Shown: positions 25,501-30,740, numbered from the stretch's first letter. The stretch: DNA of 64,000 nucleotides from Dendrolimus kikuchii (GCA_019925095.2 CM034412.1:3968001-4032000); one strand, 5' to 3'. A program made the numbers and translations. The notes: generated from the letters alone by a model not told the origin.

Positions 25501-26750
25501 GTGTTCGGCCCCAGAGTTGTCCGTTATATATTTTTTTATATAGCTGGAGTATATCAGACAGGCAAACGGCCCACCTAATGGAAAAAGGTTACCGTTACCT
25601 ATGGACGTTTGCAACACTAGAAATGTCACCAACGCACTTCCGACCTCGATGAAATTTTCTGACACCCTTTTTAAAAAACCCCTCAAAAAAAGCTCATTAC
25701 AAATCCCCACGGTGCGTAAGAGAATCCTTCTAGAGAGCCGTTGCGTATATGTATGGCGATGAACGCCCAGCCGATGGCATGCGGTGCGGTGATAAAATGC
25801 ACCATTCTGCATAGTTATCCATAACACAAGCGTAACTTAATATTTTCTTAAGTTTTCGCGACTTGTAGACATAATAAAACTACGTTTTAATGTGTGTATA
25901 GTGGCCGTGACATGACACTTGACATCTTTGTCTTCCGTGATCACGGTTACTGAAAAGTGGCCGAAACGTCGGAAAAACCAAAATCAAATAAAATTACCGC
26001 GCTTACAAGCGTAACTTGTTTAATTTGGGTATATACTATATGTGCGTTCGTCTGCTGATTATTAAAAACTTGAGACTCGAGTCTAGCAGTGGGAGATTTG
26101 TGGGCAGATATATAATTACGAGTATTCATTACTAGCTGACCCGGCAAACTTCGTACCGCCTCAGAAAAGCTTTGGTAAAAGATGTGGTCAAAACTTAACC
26201 GGAACGAACATTAAACGTTTGACATTCAAAACCAAAAAAATAAGAAAAAAAAATCACTTTTAAATTTAATTTGATTTCTGAACGACTTTTAAATTTAATT
26301 GATTTCTAAACGACGGGACGACCATCAGATGGTTTACAGGTATGAATAGGTTCTAAGGGAAAGCGAAATTGTTGTTATTACTACATTCCAAGCATTTGTT
26401 TCATATTTACTCACCTTTTAAACCTTCCCTGGACTTCCACAAATAATTCAATACCAAAATTAGCCAAATCAGACCAACCGGTCTCGGGTTTTAGCGAGAC
26501 TAACGAACAGCAATTGATTTTTATATATATAGATAATGAATATCCACTTTTTACAGGCATGCACGTTCTTCTGCAATACATCAGCTACGTCTTACCCCTG
26601 ACTTTGTCCACCGAGTCTCTAAGATCCATGTTACAAAGAGGCTGGAGTATCAAGATGCCAACTGTTTACTCAGGATTCGTATCGACTAGTATTTGGATCG
26701 CCGTATATTTGACAACGAGTATATTGTTACTTAAATTTAAGAAGGGATGA
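1341..26750 (+). CDS. ABC transporter subfamily H, transmembrane half (8 exons; 5' part outside window)
   Basis: Exons 1341-1575, 3273-3450, 11444-11559, 19388-19458, 21892-21989, 23368-23535, 23964-24071 and 26557-26750 have AG/GT borders, and their phases fit at every junction. Together they give about 388 residues plus stop. The order is: a first membrane segment (FIIGLPLSQMVLFCLAIG), a long Cys-containing outer loop with NST and NFS glycosylation sequons, then further hydrophobic segments in exons 5-8, including GSFLPMVMLCGIIWPVEG and a last one before the basic KFKKG terminus. This is the ABC2-type permease pattern of the arthropod ABCH half-transporters (the group with fly CG9990, CG33970 and snustorr). 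Some of these export lipids to the cuticle barrier; the substrate here is unknown. In this family the ATPase domain precedes the permease, so its exons should lie to the left. The first base of exon 1 completes a codon begun upstream. Introns hold mostly transposon remains. An ABCG-like label is possible, but the exon 4-8 motifs favour ABCH. Confidence 0.9.
1840..1925 (+). repeat. SINE B fragment (tRNA-like)
   Basis: It contains AGTTAAGTGGGTTAAGCC and GAGGCTCCGGGTTGGATTCC, a degraded A box and a B box (GGTTCGATTCC with one change). It matches the minus-strand copies at 18935-19160 and 50625-50865. Confidence 0.6.
1938..2081 (+). mobile_element. RTE-type LINE, 5'-truncated 3' end with (TATC)n tail
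   Basis: It carries the last ~40 codons of the RTE ORF ([11 protein letters not shown], ending ELA and stop), then GAAGT and (TATC)n. A 12-bp target duplication, AAAAAGTTCGTT, lies at 1926-1937 and 2082-2093, so both ends are exact. Confidence 0.85.
2090..2120. repeat. 31-bp perfect palindrome
   Basis: The arms CGTTTACGAAATATA and TATATTTCGTAAACG flank one central C. The palindrome begins inside the right target duplication of the RTE copy. Confidence 0.7.
2148..2456 (-). mobile_element. SINE A, full length (antisense)
   Basis: In sense orientation the family starts ATCCGTGCAGGAACGGAG, contains CGTAAGAGGCGAC, and ends TCCTGCAATAAA plus poly(A), about 310 bp. This copy shows both ends. The 161-aa reading frame through it is antisense to the SINE and is not a gene. 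Confidence 0.8.
2810..2863. repeat. Inverted repeat ACCGACTTCAA / TTGAAGTCGGT
   Basis: 11-bp arms lie around an A-rich loop. A related GAAGTCGG block is at 9672. It is probably the end of a small dispersed element. Confidence 0.5.
2925..3215. repeat. Dispersed element M, copy 1 (MITE-like)
   Basis: About 290 bp are shared with 45462-45775 in the opposite orientation. Both contain AACTTGCAAGATTCC or its complement, the block around GGAGTTCCTATGGCC, and GAGATCCTGGATATCATG. It lies between ABCH exons 1 and 2. No transposase is encoded. Confidence 0.65.
3273..3450 (+). CDS. ABCH exon 2: extracellular loop
   Basis: Acceptor CTCCCTTAG, donor GTATGT, 178 bp, ends in phase 1. It reads IHYSSKSVAMAEAERGKARV and continues with VVLVFPANFS. 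This is the relatives' pattern of a residue run ending in ERG and then a hydrophobic strand with an NFS/NYT sequon. The ATG at 3300 is internal. Confidence 0.87.
3529..3775. mobile_element. hAT-like MITE
   Basis: The left end CAGTGTTCCGCAAGCTTTTT and the right end CTTTGAGGAACAC are imperfect inverted repeats of the CAGTG(G)TTCC type common in hAT elements. GGTACACC blocks are mirrored inside. A clear 8-bp duplication was not found; an R1 remnant directly abuts the right end. Confidence 0.5.
3776..4690 (-). pseudogene. R1-clade LINE remnant: ORF2 C-terminus and 3' region
   Basis: The minus strand, from 4587 down, reads LRWLSRKRRTLTFRMTQILT, then RHGCFDKYLNHI and a CHC-type finger (C..C....H....C), as at the end of R1 ORF2. 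After a frameshift it gives NFCEAVMSQKEAAERDRE (4270-4200), again an R1 C-terminal motif. A T run at 3776 is the poly(A) end. It is broken by frameshifts and 5'-truncated. It is not in ribosomal DNA here. Confidence 0.8.
4776..4870 (-). repeat. LINE 3' end with (TGAA)n tail
   Basis: (GAAT)n is followed by CTTTATTTGTAGAAATACAG. Read on the minus strand this is an AATAAAG end with an (ATTC)n tail, typical for CR1/Jockey-type LINEs. Confidence 0.5.
4873..5102 (+). mobile_element. Helitron-like non-autonomous element H1
   Basis: It ends with the hairpin GCGGGCGAAACCGC, then GGGCGCAGCTAG before T, which fits the Helitron rule (hairpin, CTRR, A|T target). It shares GTTACTCTTTCACGCAAAAA with 19168-19356. 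The left border is approximate. Confidence 0.7.
5103..5574 (+). mobile_element. Helitron-like element H2, directly after H1
   Basis: It ends GCCGCGGGCATATCCTAG before T. The interior is related to 33075-33702 and 50405-50950 (GCTTATTCCGACA, TGTGTCCCGGGAATCC). It begins exactly at the T after the H1 terminus. Confidence 0.6.
5580..6400. other. Intron DNA without recognised features
   Basis: AT-rich sequence within ABCH intron 2. No repeat shared with the rest of the window and no convincing reading frame was seen. Confidence 0.4.
6410..6652 (-). mobile_element. SINE A, 5'-truncated (antisense)
   Basis: The T-rich left end and GCAGGAGTTCAGCAGACAGG through CTCTACCACCTGG match the family. The first ~70 bp of the sense strand are missing, which suggests incomplete reverse transcription. 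Confidence 0.8.
6980..7245. repeat. Dispersed repeat F, copy 1
   Basis: Blocks CATCGCTCCATGACTTTTGG, TGTCTACC, TGTGTGAGG, GGCCGTGCCAAGAAC and GTTAGCTCTAA recur in the opposite orientation at 60870-61140 and partly at 23635-23695. The class is unknown. Confidence 0.5.
7415..7728 (+). mobile_element. SINE A, full length, inserted in the left TIR
   Basis: It starts ATCCGTGCAGG and ends CCCTGCAATAA plus poly(A). The target duplication ACGCTCT lies at 7408-7414 and at about 7728-7734; its first A overlaps the tail. The right TIR at 9525 shows the uninterrupted target (ACGCTTTTAGTGCC), so the insertion is proven inside the window. Confidence 0.9.
8241..8670 (+). mobile_element. Solo LTR, family B (430 bp)
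   Basis: It begins TGTTACGACC and ends CTCGTAACA, with ATAT on both sides (8237-8240, 8671-8674). Inside are AGTATAAAGCAATGCCC (TATA-like), GTTATACGTGTTTGTA and TAATAAATTCTAT (poly(A)-like), the U3-R-U5 layout. Relatives lie at 36386, 37786, 54053 and 63790. Orientation is set by TATA before AATAAA. Confidence 0.85.
9013..9048 (-). mobile_element. Minimal RTE tip
   Basis: (TACA)n plus TAACTTCACGCCAGTTT is the last ~18 bp of the RTE element with its tail, in antisense. It is a severe 5' truncation inside the long-TIR element. Confidence 0.65.
9716..10173 (-). mobile_element. Helitron-like element H3a
   Basis: The minus strand ends ...CGTCTGCCGGGGCTGCTAG. Inside, the block CCACCTACCGGTTCC ... 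CACTCAAACACACAAAAACA repeats two to three times. It ends in TTTATATGTATAGA-like sequence and is followed by a second copy. Confidence 0.6.
10174..10490 (-). mobile_element. Helitron-like element H3b, same orientation as H3a
   Basis: It starts CTAGCTATCCCGGCAGACGT on the plus strand and matches H3a through CCATCCGG and CAAACACAC. Both keep the CTAG border. Confidence 0.6.
10590..10830 (-). repeat. Dispersed repeat D, copy 2
   Basis: An AT-rich run (TAAAAATAAACTA) is followed by GACCGCTGTTAATTGG and GTCTGGCCACGTTGCCTC. It matches 34960-35170. Confidence 0.5.
10903..11203 (+). mobile_element. SINE A, near full length
   Basis: GGTGCAGGAACGGAGAAAGA through CTCCTGCAATAAAAAAA. It is more diverged than most copies. 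The 101-aa frame here is the SINE itself, not a gene. Confidence 0.8.
11240..11340. repeat. Low-complexity (CACTT/TTTAATTT) tract
   Basis: Short degenerate repeats such as TTCACTTCACTTCACCTC lie about 100 bp before ABCH exon 3. Confidence 0.6.
11444..11559 (+). CDS. ABCH exon 3: loop segment (DKQVEWMLSRDLQLSFMEAA)
   Basis: Acceptor TTTTCACAG, donor GTAAGT. Two bases complete the Asp codon begun in exon 2; 38 codons follow, ending in phase 0. The text matches the amphipathic stretch before the second membrane region in ABCH proteins (relatives: QIGLMLQRDLMLSYLDFA). The Helitron-like copy at 11582 begins about 20 bp after the donor. Confidence 0.87.
11582..11884 (+). mobile_element. Helitron-like element H4
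   Basis: It ends ACGCGGGCGAAGTCGC, then GGGCATCAGCTAG before T (hairpin plus CTAG). It shares TAATAAAACTGTAGAGGTCG and ACGACTGGACCGATTTAAAT with 42741-43174. Confidence 0.7.
12094..12555. mobile_element. pogo/Tigger-like MITE (462 bp)
   Basis: The ends CAGTGTAAACTCTATATAAC and the complement of GTTACATGGAGTTTACACTG are inverted repeats (two mismatches in 20). They are flanked by TA on both sides, as in the Tc1-mariner order. No transposase is encoded. Confidence 0.75.
13008..13095 (+). mobile_element. RTE 3' tip with (TATG)n tail
   Basis: GTGTAAGAATAAGCCTAAAT through GGCGTGAAGT plus (TATG)n: the last ~20 codons of the RTE ORF. No clear target duplication; a SINE A copy follows 33 bp later. 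Confidence 0.75.
13128..13408 (+). mobile_element. SINE A, lacking its 3' tail
   Basis: It starts ATCCGTGCAGAAACGGAG and runs to GGTGGGCCGTCTGATGAC, where homology stops short of the poly(A) end. It is a diverged or broken copy. Confidence 0.75.
13620..13800 (-). repeat. Dispersed repeat K with TGTCGGA hairpin
   Basis: TTGTGCCGGAATTATATCCGACACAA can form a hairpin. Related forms are at 35745-35840 and 62745-62880, always near GATTTTCAG or its complement. AT-rich DNA follows. Confidence 0.45.
13955..14197 (-). mobile_element. SINE A, 5'-truncated (antisense)
   Basis: A poly(T) run at 13957, then ATTGCAGAAGATCAGCAGAC through CCTACCACCTGG. It is truncated at the same internal point as the copy at 6652. 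Confidence 0.8.
14632..15579. repeat. Two-copy tandem duplication (457 and 491 bp)
   Basis: Unit 1 is 14632-15088 and unit 2 is 15089-15579. Both run from ATAGAAACTACTAAAATAGT to CCCAACTCTATACA. Unit 2 has 34 extra bp in two blocks: GAGGGACAACATGACATG and a 16-bp block in the ACCGCTTAACCGCCTCATCG area. Each unit carries the palindrome ACTACTAAAATAGTAGT and an inverted pair TTTGTCCCGTAC / GTACGGGACAAA. It lies in ABCH intron 3. Confidence 0.85.
15600..16195. other. No recognised features
   Basis: The 64-aa frame at 15710 has no recognisable motif and looks like chance in AT-rich intron DNA. Confidence 0.4.
16200..16322. repeat. GT-rich minisatellite, ~20-bp period
   Basis: Repeats of the form GTGTGCATATGTGTCTGCGC, about six degenerate copies. 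The 67-aa frame over it (Cys/Val/Met-rich) is a by-product of the repeat. Confidence 0.8.
16647..16893. mobile_element. 247-bp MITE, copy 1
   Basis: The ends GGACCTACTTATGCAAAA and its complement at 16876-16893 form ~28-bp inverted repeats. A GATT duplication flanks the element. It is nearly identical, base for base in length, to 32391-32637. Confidence 0.85.
17224..17878 (+). pseudogene. RTE-type LINE copy, 5'-truncated, frameshifted
   Basis: The frame 17229-17471 ([15 protein letters not shown]) continues in another frame at 17483-17863 ([10 protein letters not shown] ... RWFGHVERM ... [10 protein letters not shown] ... ARELA). This is the C-terminal region of RTE-clade endonuclease/reverse transcriptases. 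Compared with the copy at 40317 it has lost 19 bp between two TATGGAAG words (frameshift) and 15 bp between two AGAATG words (in frame). The target duplication TATAAGCGAAAA lies at 17212-17223 and 17879-17890. Confidence 0.88.
18125..18290 (+). repeat. Diverged LINE tails related to the SINE A 3' end
   Basis: CCGTCCATAGGCAGCGGTGA and GGTGGGTCGTTTGCCTG (to 18200), then CCACTTTCCATCAGGTGGG at 18260. This is the same 3' module as SINE A without its body. Confidence 0.45.
18300..18880 (-). mobile_element. SINE C (tRNA-like), split by a SINE A
   Basis: The left part 18300-18460 (CCCGCCACGCTTATCCAAGG ... TTTCATCACGATATTTTC) and the right part 18775-18880 (ACAATATGCACATAAGGTCA ... AGGATTCGAACC) continue one another when compared with 46078-46325 and 55605-55945. 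GGATTCGAACC is the complement of a tRNA B box. Confidence 0.7.
18462..18772 (-). mobile_element. SINE A, full length, inserted in SINE C
   Basis: Poly(T), GCATGAGTTCAGCAGACAGG through CTGTTCCTGCACGGAT. It interrupts SINE C and is therefore younger. Confidence 0.85.
18935..19160 (-). mobile_element. SINE B (tRNA-like), antisense
   Basis: The complement reads CCTCTGTGGTTGAGCGGGCT (A box region) and CTCCGGGTTCGATTCCTGG (B box). It extends through ACTATGGTCTGGGTGTCTAG to a weak A-poor end. It is a SINE, not a working tRNA: no acceptor stem closes. Confidence 0.7.
19168..19356 (+). mobile_element. Helitron-like element, H1 family
   Basis: It shares GTTACTCTTTCACGCAAAAA and ACACATAGGCTATAATTTAT with 4873-5102. 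The terminus is decayed (GCAGGTAG instead of GCAGCTAG). Confidence 0.6.
19388..19458 (+). CDS. ABCH exon 4 (FHHPIYG ... FAGPGVILT)
   Basis: This 71-bp exon lies between the acceptor ATTTTTAG and the donor GTAAGT and ends in phase 2. It encodes PIYGLENSDFTDFAGPGVIL, a strongly conserved ABCH signature just before a membrane helix. It is too short to be found by open-frame length alone. A Helitron-like copy ends about 30 bp before the acceptor. Confidence 0.88.
19631..20180 (-). mobile_element. Helitron-like element, H3 family
   Basis: CTAGCGGCCCCGGCAGACGT opens it on the plus strand. The H3 blocks follow, then a different 3' half with GAATCGGTCAAGCCGTTTCG. Confidence 0.55.
20186..20560 (-). 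mobile_element. Helitron-like element, family P
   Basis: GACCTGGTAAACTTCATACC, two GATTTCTGAACGACGGGAC blocks and a TATAGATATAGATA end. It matches 26132-26538 and 35965-36350. Confidence 0.6.
20650..20790. repeat. Dispersed repeat E, copy 1
   Basis: ATTCTCTCGCAGGCTTAGTC ... GTATCGCT ... TCGAGTTTCA recurs at 32692-32820. The class is unknown. Confidence 0.5.
20867..21659. mobile_element. MITE-like element with GGGCCTTACTTATAA ends, copy A (793 bp)
   Basis: The left end GGGCCTTACTTATAAACG and the right end, complement TAGGCTTTACTTATTATAAA, are imperfect inverted repeats. No coding frame. It is related to 22395-22668. Confidence 0.55.
21892..21989 (+). CDS. ABCH exon 5: membrane helix and LAERNEG motif
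   Basis: Acceptor TTTTCGTACAG, donor GTATGT. It encodes IIFFLAVALTSGSMLAERNE followed by GILERSLVSGIT, the helix and cytoplasmic turn typical of ABC2 permeases (E-R-x-E-G). Phases match exons 4 and 6 exactly. It is absent from ATG-based ORF calls because it is short and internal. Confidence 0.9.
21990..22390. other. Intron DNA, nothing recognised
   Basis: ABCH intron 5. It contains a moderately GC-rich stretch (22025-22260) without a convincing frame or a match elsewhere in the window. Confidence 0.4.
22395..22668. mobile_element. PIF/Harbinger-like MITE, copy B (274 bp)
   Basis: The ends CGGCCTTACTTATAA and, as complement, GGGCCTTACTTATAATCG are inverted repeats. TTA occurs on both sides (22392-22394, 22669-22671), fitting the 3-bp TWA target of Harbinger elements. 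Confidence 0.65.
22672..23360. other. Intron DNA, nothing recognised
   Basis: No exon or repeat was identified before the acceptor of ABCH exon 6. Confidence 0.4.
23368..23535 (+). CDS. ABCH exon 6: two membrane helices
   Basis: Acceptor TATATTCTAG, donor GTAAGA, 168 bp. It encodes TEILFSHVTVQMLVMAAQSG, a hydrophobic run, then GPLGWVIFLTLITGLCGMTF. The LTLITGLCGM segment is a family hallmark. Phases fit on both sides. Confidence 0.9.
23964..24071 (+). CDS. ABCH exon 7: helix with GIIWPVEG
   Basis: Acceptor TTTTTGACAG, donor GTTAGT, 108 bp. It encodes FVVSCICDTDRTATYLALGS and FLPMVMLCGIIWPVE; the Gly is completed in the next exon. The (S/C)G-x-IWP-x-EGM pattern is diagnostic for ABC2 permeases of the G/H type. 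Confidence 0.9.
24310..24515 (+). pseudogene. Jockey-type LINE, ORF2 C-terminus
   Basis: One frame reads SDLHRDLKVQFVTSIISKYT, EVHEHRLHHHVNVEAIQLLH, then NTDIM, a stop, and WLKRAKPFEL. The HHHxNxxAxQLLxN and LKRxKPFEL motifs are the usual end of Jockey-clade ORF2. One stop breaks it. Confidence 0.75.
24520..24665 (-). repeat. LINE tail with hairpin (family T)
   Basis: (GATA)n, TTCTTTATTGTACACC, then TTATCGCTAAGAAGCGATC. Orientation is opposite to the Jockey piece it follows, so the two are separate insertions. Confidence 0.65.
25067..25400 (+). pseudogene. Non-LTR reverse transcriptase fragment (Jockey/CR1 type)
   Basis: The frame reads VCTDFIKAFEKVDHQILLTK, RWFSSYILNRSQKVVVNGYQ, then SVPQGSTLGPLLFVLFINDI and YTDDLKAYS. 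These are RT motifs 3-5 (DFxKAFDxVDH, GVPQGSxLGPLLF, ADD). Substitutions at key points (C before TDF, S for G before VPQGS, T for A in YADD) and loss of both ends show it is dead. Confidence 0.85.
25515..25655 (-). mobile_element. Diverged SINE A fragment
   Basis: ATATCAGACAGGCAAACGGC through GTTTGCAACACTAG matches the 3' half of SINE A in antisense. Confidence 0.55.
25860..25985 (+). repeat. Possible Penelope-like end with degenerate hammerhead core
   Basis: CTGAAAA at 25950-25956 and GGCCGAAACGTCGG at 25960-25972 resemble a hammerhead ribozyme core (CUGANGA ... GAAAC). One invariant G is changed to A. Such cores occur in the terminal repeats of Penelope-like elements. No Penelope protein is seen nearby. 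Low confidence. Confidence 0.35.
26132..26538 (-). mobile_element. Helitron-like element, family P, beside ABCH last exon
   Basis: CTAGCTGACCCGGCAAACTT opens the plus strand. Repeated GATTTCTGAACGAC blocks follow, with a TATATATATAGATA end. It ends about 18 bp before the acceptor AG at 26555-26556. Confidence 0.65.
26557..26750 (+). CDS. ABCH last exon with stop codon
   Basis: Acceptor CACTTTTTACAG. The exon completes Gly, then gives MHVLLQYISYVLPLTLSTES, LRSMLQRGWS, and a final helix ending LLLKFKKG and TGA (26748-26750). A possible weak poly(A) signal, ATTAAA, lies at 26842-26847. The Helitron-like copy 26132-26538 ends only about 18 bp before the acceptor. Confidence 0.92.
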
Positions 26751-26759
26751 TTTTTTGAA

Positions 26760-27240
26760 ATTTTATAGGGTAGTTTAAAAAATTTCTCACTATGGCTAAA
26801 TTAAGATATTCTATGAATCGTGTTTTTACAGTGAGAATAGCATTAAAGTAAAAATTAACAAATCTATTCAATATACAAAAATTTGTATAAAAGTTATGTT
26901 TGAAATAATAGTGTGACCAAAAACATTCCTAATCATTATAGGAATACCTAGGAGTATAAAATCAAAGCTGCAATGCTCATAATACATATGAGTCGCTGTA
27001 GCCGAAATCGGTTTAGATGAGTTCTATAAAAATATAGTGACCTTTTCACCTAATATCGACTTTTTGAAGTATGGTCAGACTAAAAATTAGACACTCTAAA
27101 ACAAGATATTGTCAAAAAGGTAATTTTATTATTGTAATTAAAATGGCTATATTTTAGGTCATAATTCTAAAACAATTATGAAAAGTTATTTGAAAAAGGT
27201 CTATACCAACACGATTTAAATTTTTGTAGCTCTTTCTTCT
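26760..27240. other. 3' flank of the ABCH gene
   Basis: AT-rich. Probable UTR with ATTAAA at 26842-26847; no other feature was recognised. Confidence 0.4.
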
Positions 27241-27600
27241 TCTCTCACCTTCTCTCAATAATTTGGGCTCGGCGCAATATGTCTTTTTTATTCCATACTC
27301 CTCTGTTCTGATATACGTTATGTTACATCACAAATCATCATGTCATCCTGAAGGATGGTGTGAACACCATCCATCTCTCTCTCTTTTTGGTCTACCTTTA
27401 CATTTGTACCCGTCCATCTTCTAGTTTAATATTCTTTTTGTTACAAGAATTTCATCCCTTCTACGTGCCTACACCACCTTAATCTTCTTTCTCTTAATTC
27501 CTTAGCCATAGCTGCAATTTTCAAAGATACAACTCGTTTCTCTCATTATCCATTCTGGTAATACCACACATCCAAAACACACTGACGAAAGATTGAAGGT
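27240..27600 (-). pseudogene. Degraded RTE-type LINE fragment
   Basis: The minus strand gives pieces such as RERRLRWCRHVEG and GTNVKVDQKERERWM. These parallel KLRGRRLSWYGHI and GRPKKRWMD in the 61587 copy. Several frameshifts. Confidence 0.6.
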
Positions 27601-29200
27601 GGTATTATGCTGTGCAATTAAAATTTTAAATATTGCACAAATTTAGTTAAAATTAATAATAGTCATGGGATTGTAATTAAGCGAGAAATGTCTTTGTGTG
27701 AAAAAAACATTTTTTTAGTGAAATGTGACTCATCAAGCTAACATAAGAACTATTTGTTTATTTGATTAACAAAGACATACAATTTGATTGAATCAAATAA
27801 CACTTGGTTTTAAGGTCTTTGTTACCGGGTCATGAAATTGTTCTGTTTTAAAAAAAACCATCAGCAAACCACCAGATGCAGTGCAAATTTTGGAATGAAA
27901 AAAATTAGAGTTCACATACATTTTACTGAATAAATATATAGAAAATTCTTTATTATTTACCACATTAGTAAATTAACATAGATTTATAACAGGTAAAGCT
28001 TGGAACAGTAGTCGGTCCTATCACCTATAAGCTTACTGTTTTTTAAAGGATCAAAATCGTGTTGAAGTAGATGTATAACAATGAAAATAATATCAGTATA
28101 TTATGCTACATAAGCATGTATTTTTTTGTGAATTGACTTTAAGGGGATTTGCGAATAAACGTTATGTAAGTAAAAGGAGTTGGGTTTTACTAGTAAATAA
28201 GTAATAGGGAATAGTTCTACTTCTAAATAAGGTTAGAATTTTTAATTTATTATTTAAAATAGCTGAAGACACGGGGCTGTTAATTATTGATAGAAGTAAT
28301 AAGAAAAGTTATTATATATACAATGAGTTATACAGCCTACTATATAATTTATAGGTCCTCGCACTGTTATACATAATTAAAATCATGGAAGAAGACGAAT
28401 ACGAGATTTAGCAATCTCCCAGAACAGCATTTTGAAATACTTCAAAACCCTACTTGATTCTATAGTTCCACTCCACAGATAACTGATCCCTCAAATTTAA
28501 GTTTTTTTTTTATTTAATCCACCTTTTGGAGGATTGTTATGACTAGGGTTGTTCTTCCATGATTTAAACTTTGTTGTAGCAGTTTCAAAAGAGTTTTTAT
28601 TTTTATATTGCATTTTTATTGCAGCATCAGTGATGAAGTTCACTATAAAAATTAAATAAAAAATAATGTTTGCATTTGTCAATTACACAATGAATACAGC
28701 TATAAAAAATTAACATTAAAAATGTAAAGTAAAATTAAAAACAAATTTGATTTGAAATTCTCTAAATCTGATTGTGATTATAAGAACATTGTTGATTAAA
28801 TAATTTTATAAGTGGAATGACAAAATTTAAAAAAATATTACTGACGCCATATTTCGTTTTAATTTAAACACCATTAAGAATCTTAATGCATTTGAAAAAT
28901 ATATTAATTCTAAATTTATTTATGCTGGCTGTACTTTTCTTTGTAAATATTAGGGTATAATTTAAAAATATATTCACAAAGCAAATGAAATTGTTTTAAT
29001 GTACAATACATAAGGGTGGTGTTTATGGAACGCAGTTATTAAATTGCTCAATTTTATATTCCTATATAGCAGCAATTGTGATAATAATATGTAAGGCATA
29101 TTAATAAAAATCAACTTGAAAAGTGATGTGTTTTAATTAATAAATGTCTTATAATCTTTTTTGTCATATATCAATATTATTAGCCAACACTAATTTTTAA
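27600..29200. other. AT-rich intergenic DNA, nothing recognised
   Basis: It lies between the two convergent genes. The small frame at 28497-28682 (-) is low complexity and unsupported. Confidence 0.4.
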
Positions 29201-29323
29201 TCTAATATATATAGATTAAGGGGGAGCATATTAAAGATTTTTTTTTTTATCTTTGGCAAAATCCGAAGTACGCTCTGACAACACACTTTGAATTATGCCT
29301 ATGTCTATCTTATTTAATATGAA

Positions 29324-29397
29324 TTTGCTCATCAGTAACCCATCTTTCTTTTTCGGATATATACGAAAAATAAGGAAGGTAACTACTGATGAGCAAA
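29324..29397. repeat. Hairpin TTTGCTCATCAGTA / TACTGATGAGCAAA
   Basis: Two 14-bp complementary arms lie about 45 bp apart, ending exactly at the target duplication of the next element. Confidence 0.6.
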
Positions 29398-29400
29398 TAT

Positions 29401-30094
29401 CGATACCTCGGGGCTCAAAGGGCGTAAGTACCAAAACTCGATTTTTCAAGAGAGCCGAAAAACAAAATATAAAATATTAATTCGGACATAACTTTTTTGA
29501 TTCTTGGCCTAAATAAACCATTCTAAAACTAAAAGTCTTAAAATTTTATGATGCAAAACACTGTTAAATTATATTTCAAATAGCTATAAAAGTAACAAAA
29601 ACAGCTTTCCTCAACGCCCTGGAAAATTGCATGTTTGGGGCGTTTACACCCTAAAAAATGTATGGATGTGTGATCAGAGATGGTTGTAACTGCCAATTTG
29701 CCTACTAATTCTATCAGTTTGTAGACTGTTGCTTTTTCTTCAGTTGATTAAATATCAAGTAAAGAGAGAAAATAAGAAATTCTTTTCTTTCTTTATTTGC
29801 CTATTTAATTTTAGTTTTATTTATTAACTTAGTATATCAATTTATTAACTCAGACAACTAATTGTATCATCTACGGTGTCGTTTACTACCCTCGCGTTTA
29901 TGATTAACATTGGTTGCTGTTACGACACAAAATCTAAAAATATATGTTATATTTTCTACAAAAAAAGGGTTCACCATTTTTTGGCGCATTGGAAGACTAC
30001 ATATACTGATAGAGGAGAAAAAATTAAGTAGGGCTGTATTAAAAAGTAAATTTCGCCGAAATGGCGGTTACGTCCTTTGAGCCCCGAGGTATCG
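29401..30094. mobile_element. 694-bp TIR element
   Basis: The ends CGATACCTCGGGGCTCAAAG and the complement of CTTTGAGCCCCGAGGTATCG match perfectly; further inward they read GGGCGTAAGTACC against GGACGTAACCGCC. ATAT flanks both sides (29397-29400, 30095-30098). No transposase frame. The superfamily is not recognised. Confidence 0.75.
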
Positions 30095-30276
30095 ATATAT
30101 AGTACATTTCATCTTCCAATATATAAAAGTAAATTTTGGTTGGTAGACGAACGCAGTTTTTTGCTGTCAATCAACAACGAATTGTACGAAGTGTACTAGT
30201 AAATTGTAAATCAAATAAGACTCGGCTTAAAACGTTTGCTACCAACCATTACAGTCCAAGTAGTGTAATTAAACAG

Positions 30277-30515
30277 TTCTTTTTATTCTATGAGTTCAAC
30301 AGACAGACAGACGGCTCACTTGATGGAAAGCGGTTACCATCGCCTATGGACATCTGCAACACTAAAAGTGCTACAAATGCGCTGCTGCTTTCGTAATGGA
30401 GACTGGAACCTGGTCACTAATACCGGGACACAACTTAAGGTTGTTATGACGCCATACCCTAGACCAGGGCTGGTAGTTATCCAGTCGGGCAAACGCCCCA
30501 CCACCTAACTGTGGG
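30277..30515 (-). mobile_element. SINE A, 5'-truncated (antisense)
   Basis: TCTATGAGTTCAACAGACAG through ACCTAACTGTGGGTTAATAA. It is moderately diverged. Confidence 0.75.
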
Positions 30516-30529
30516 TTAATAATAATAAT

Positions 30530-30740
30530 ATTTTTTTAAATAATTATTTTTATTTATTTATTTACTTCCCATAAAAAGAAGTATTTTTGTATGTGTGTGA
30601 CGAATGAAACTACTGGACCGATTTCAAAAATTCTTTCACCATTAGAGTGATACATTATCCCTGAGTCATAAAGGCTATATTTAATTTAAATAATCGGGTT
30701 CAAATTTTTTTCAAGGCAGGACAACGTCTCGCATTAAATT
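30530..30740 (+). mobile_element. Helitron-like fragment
   Basis: ACTACTGGACCGATTTCAAAAA and CCCTGAGTCATAAAGGC resemble the non-autonomous Helitron interiors at 11740 and 42860. The terminus is not preserved. Confidence 0.4.
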
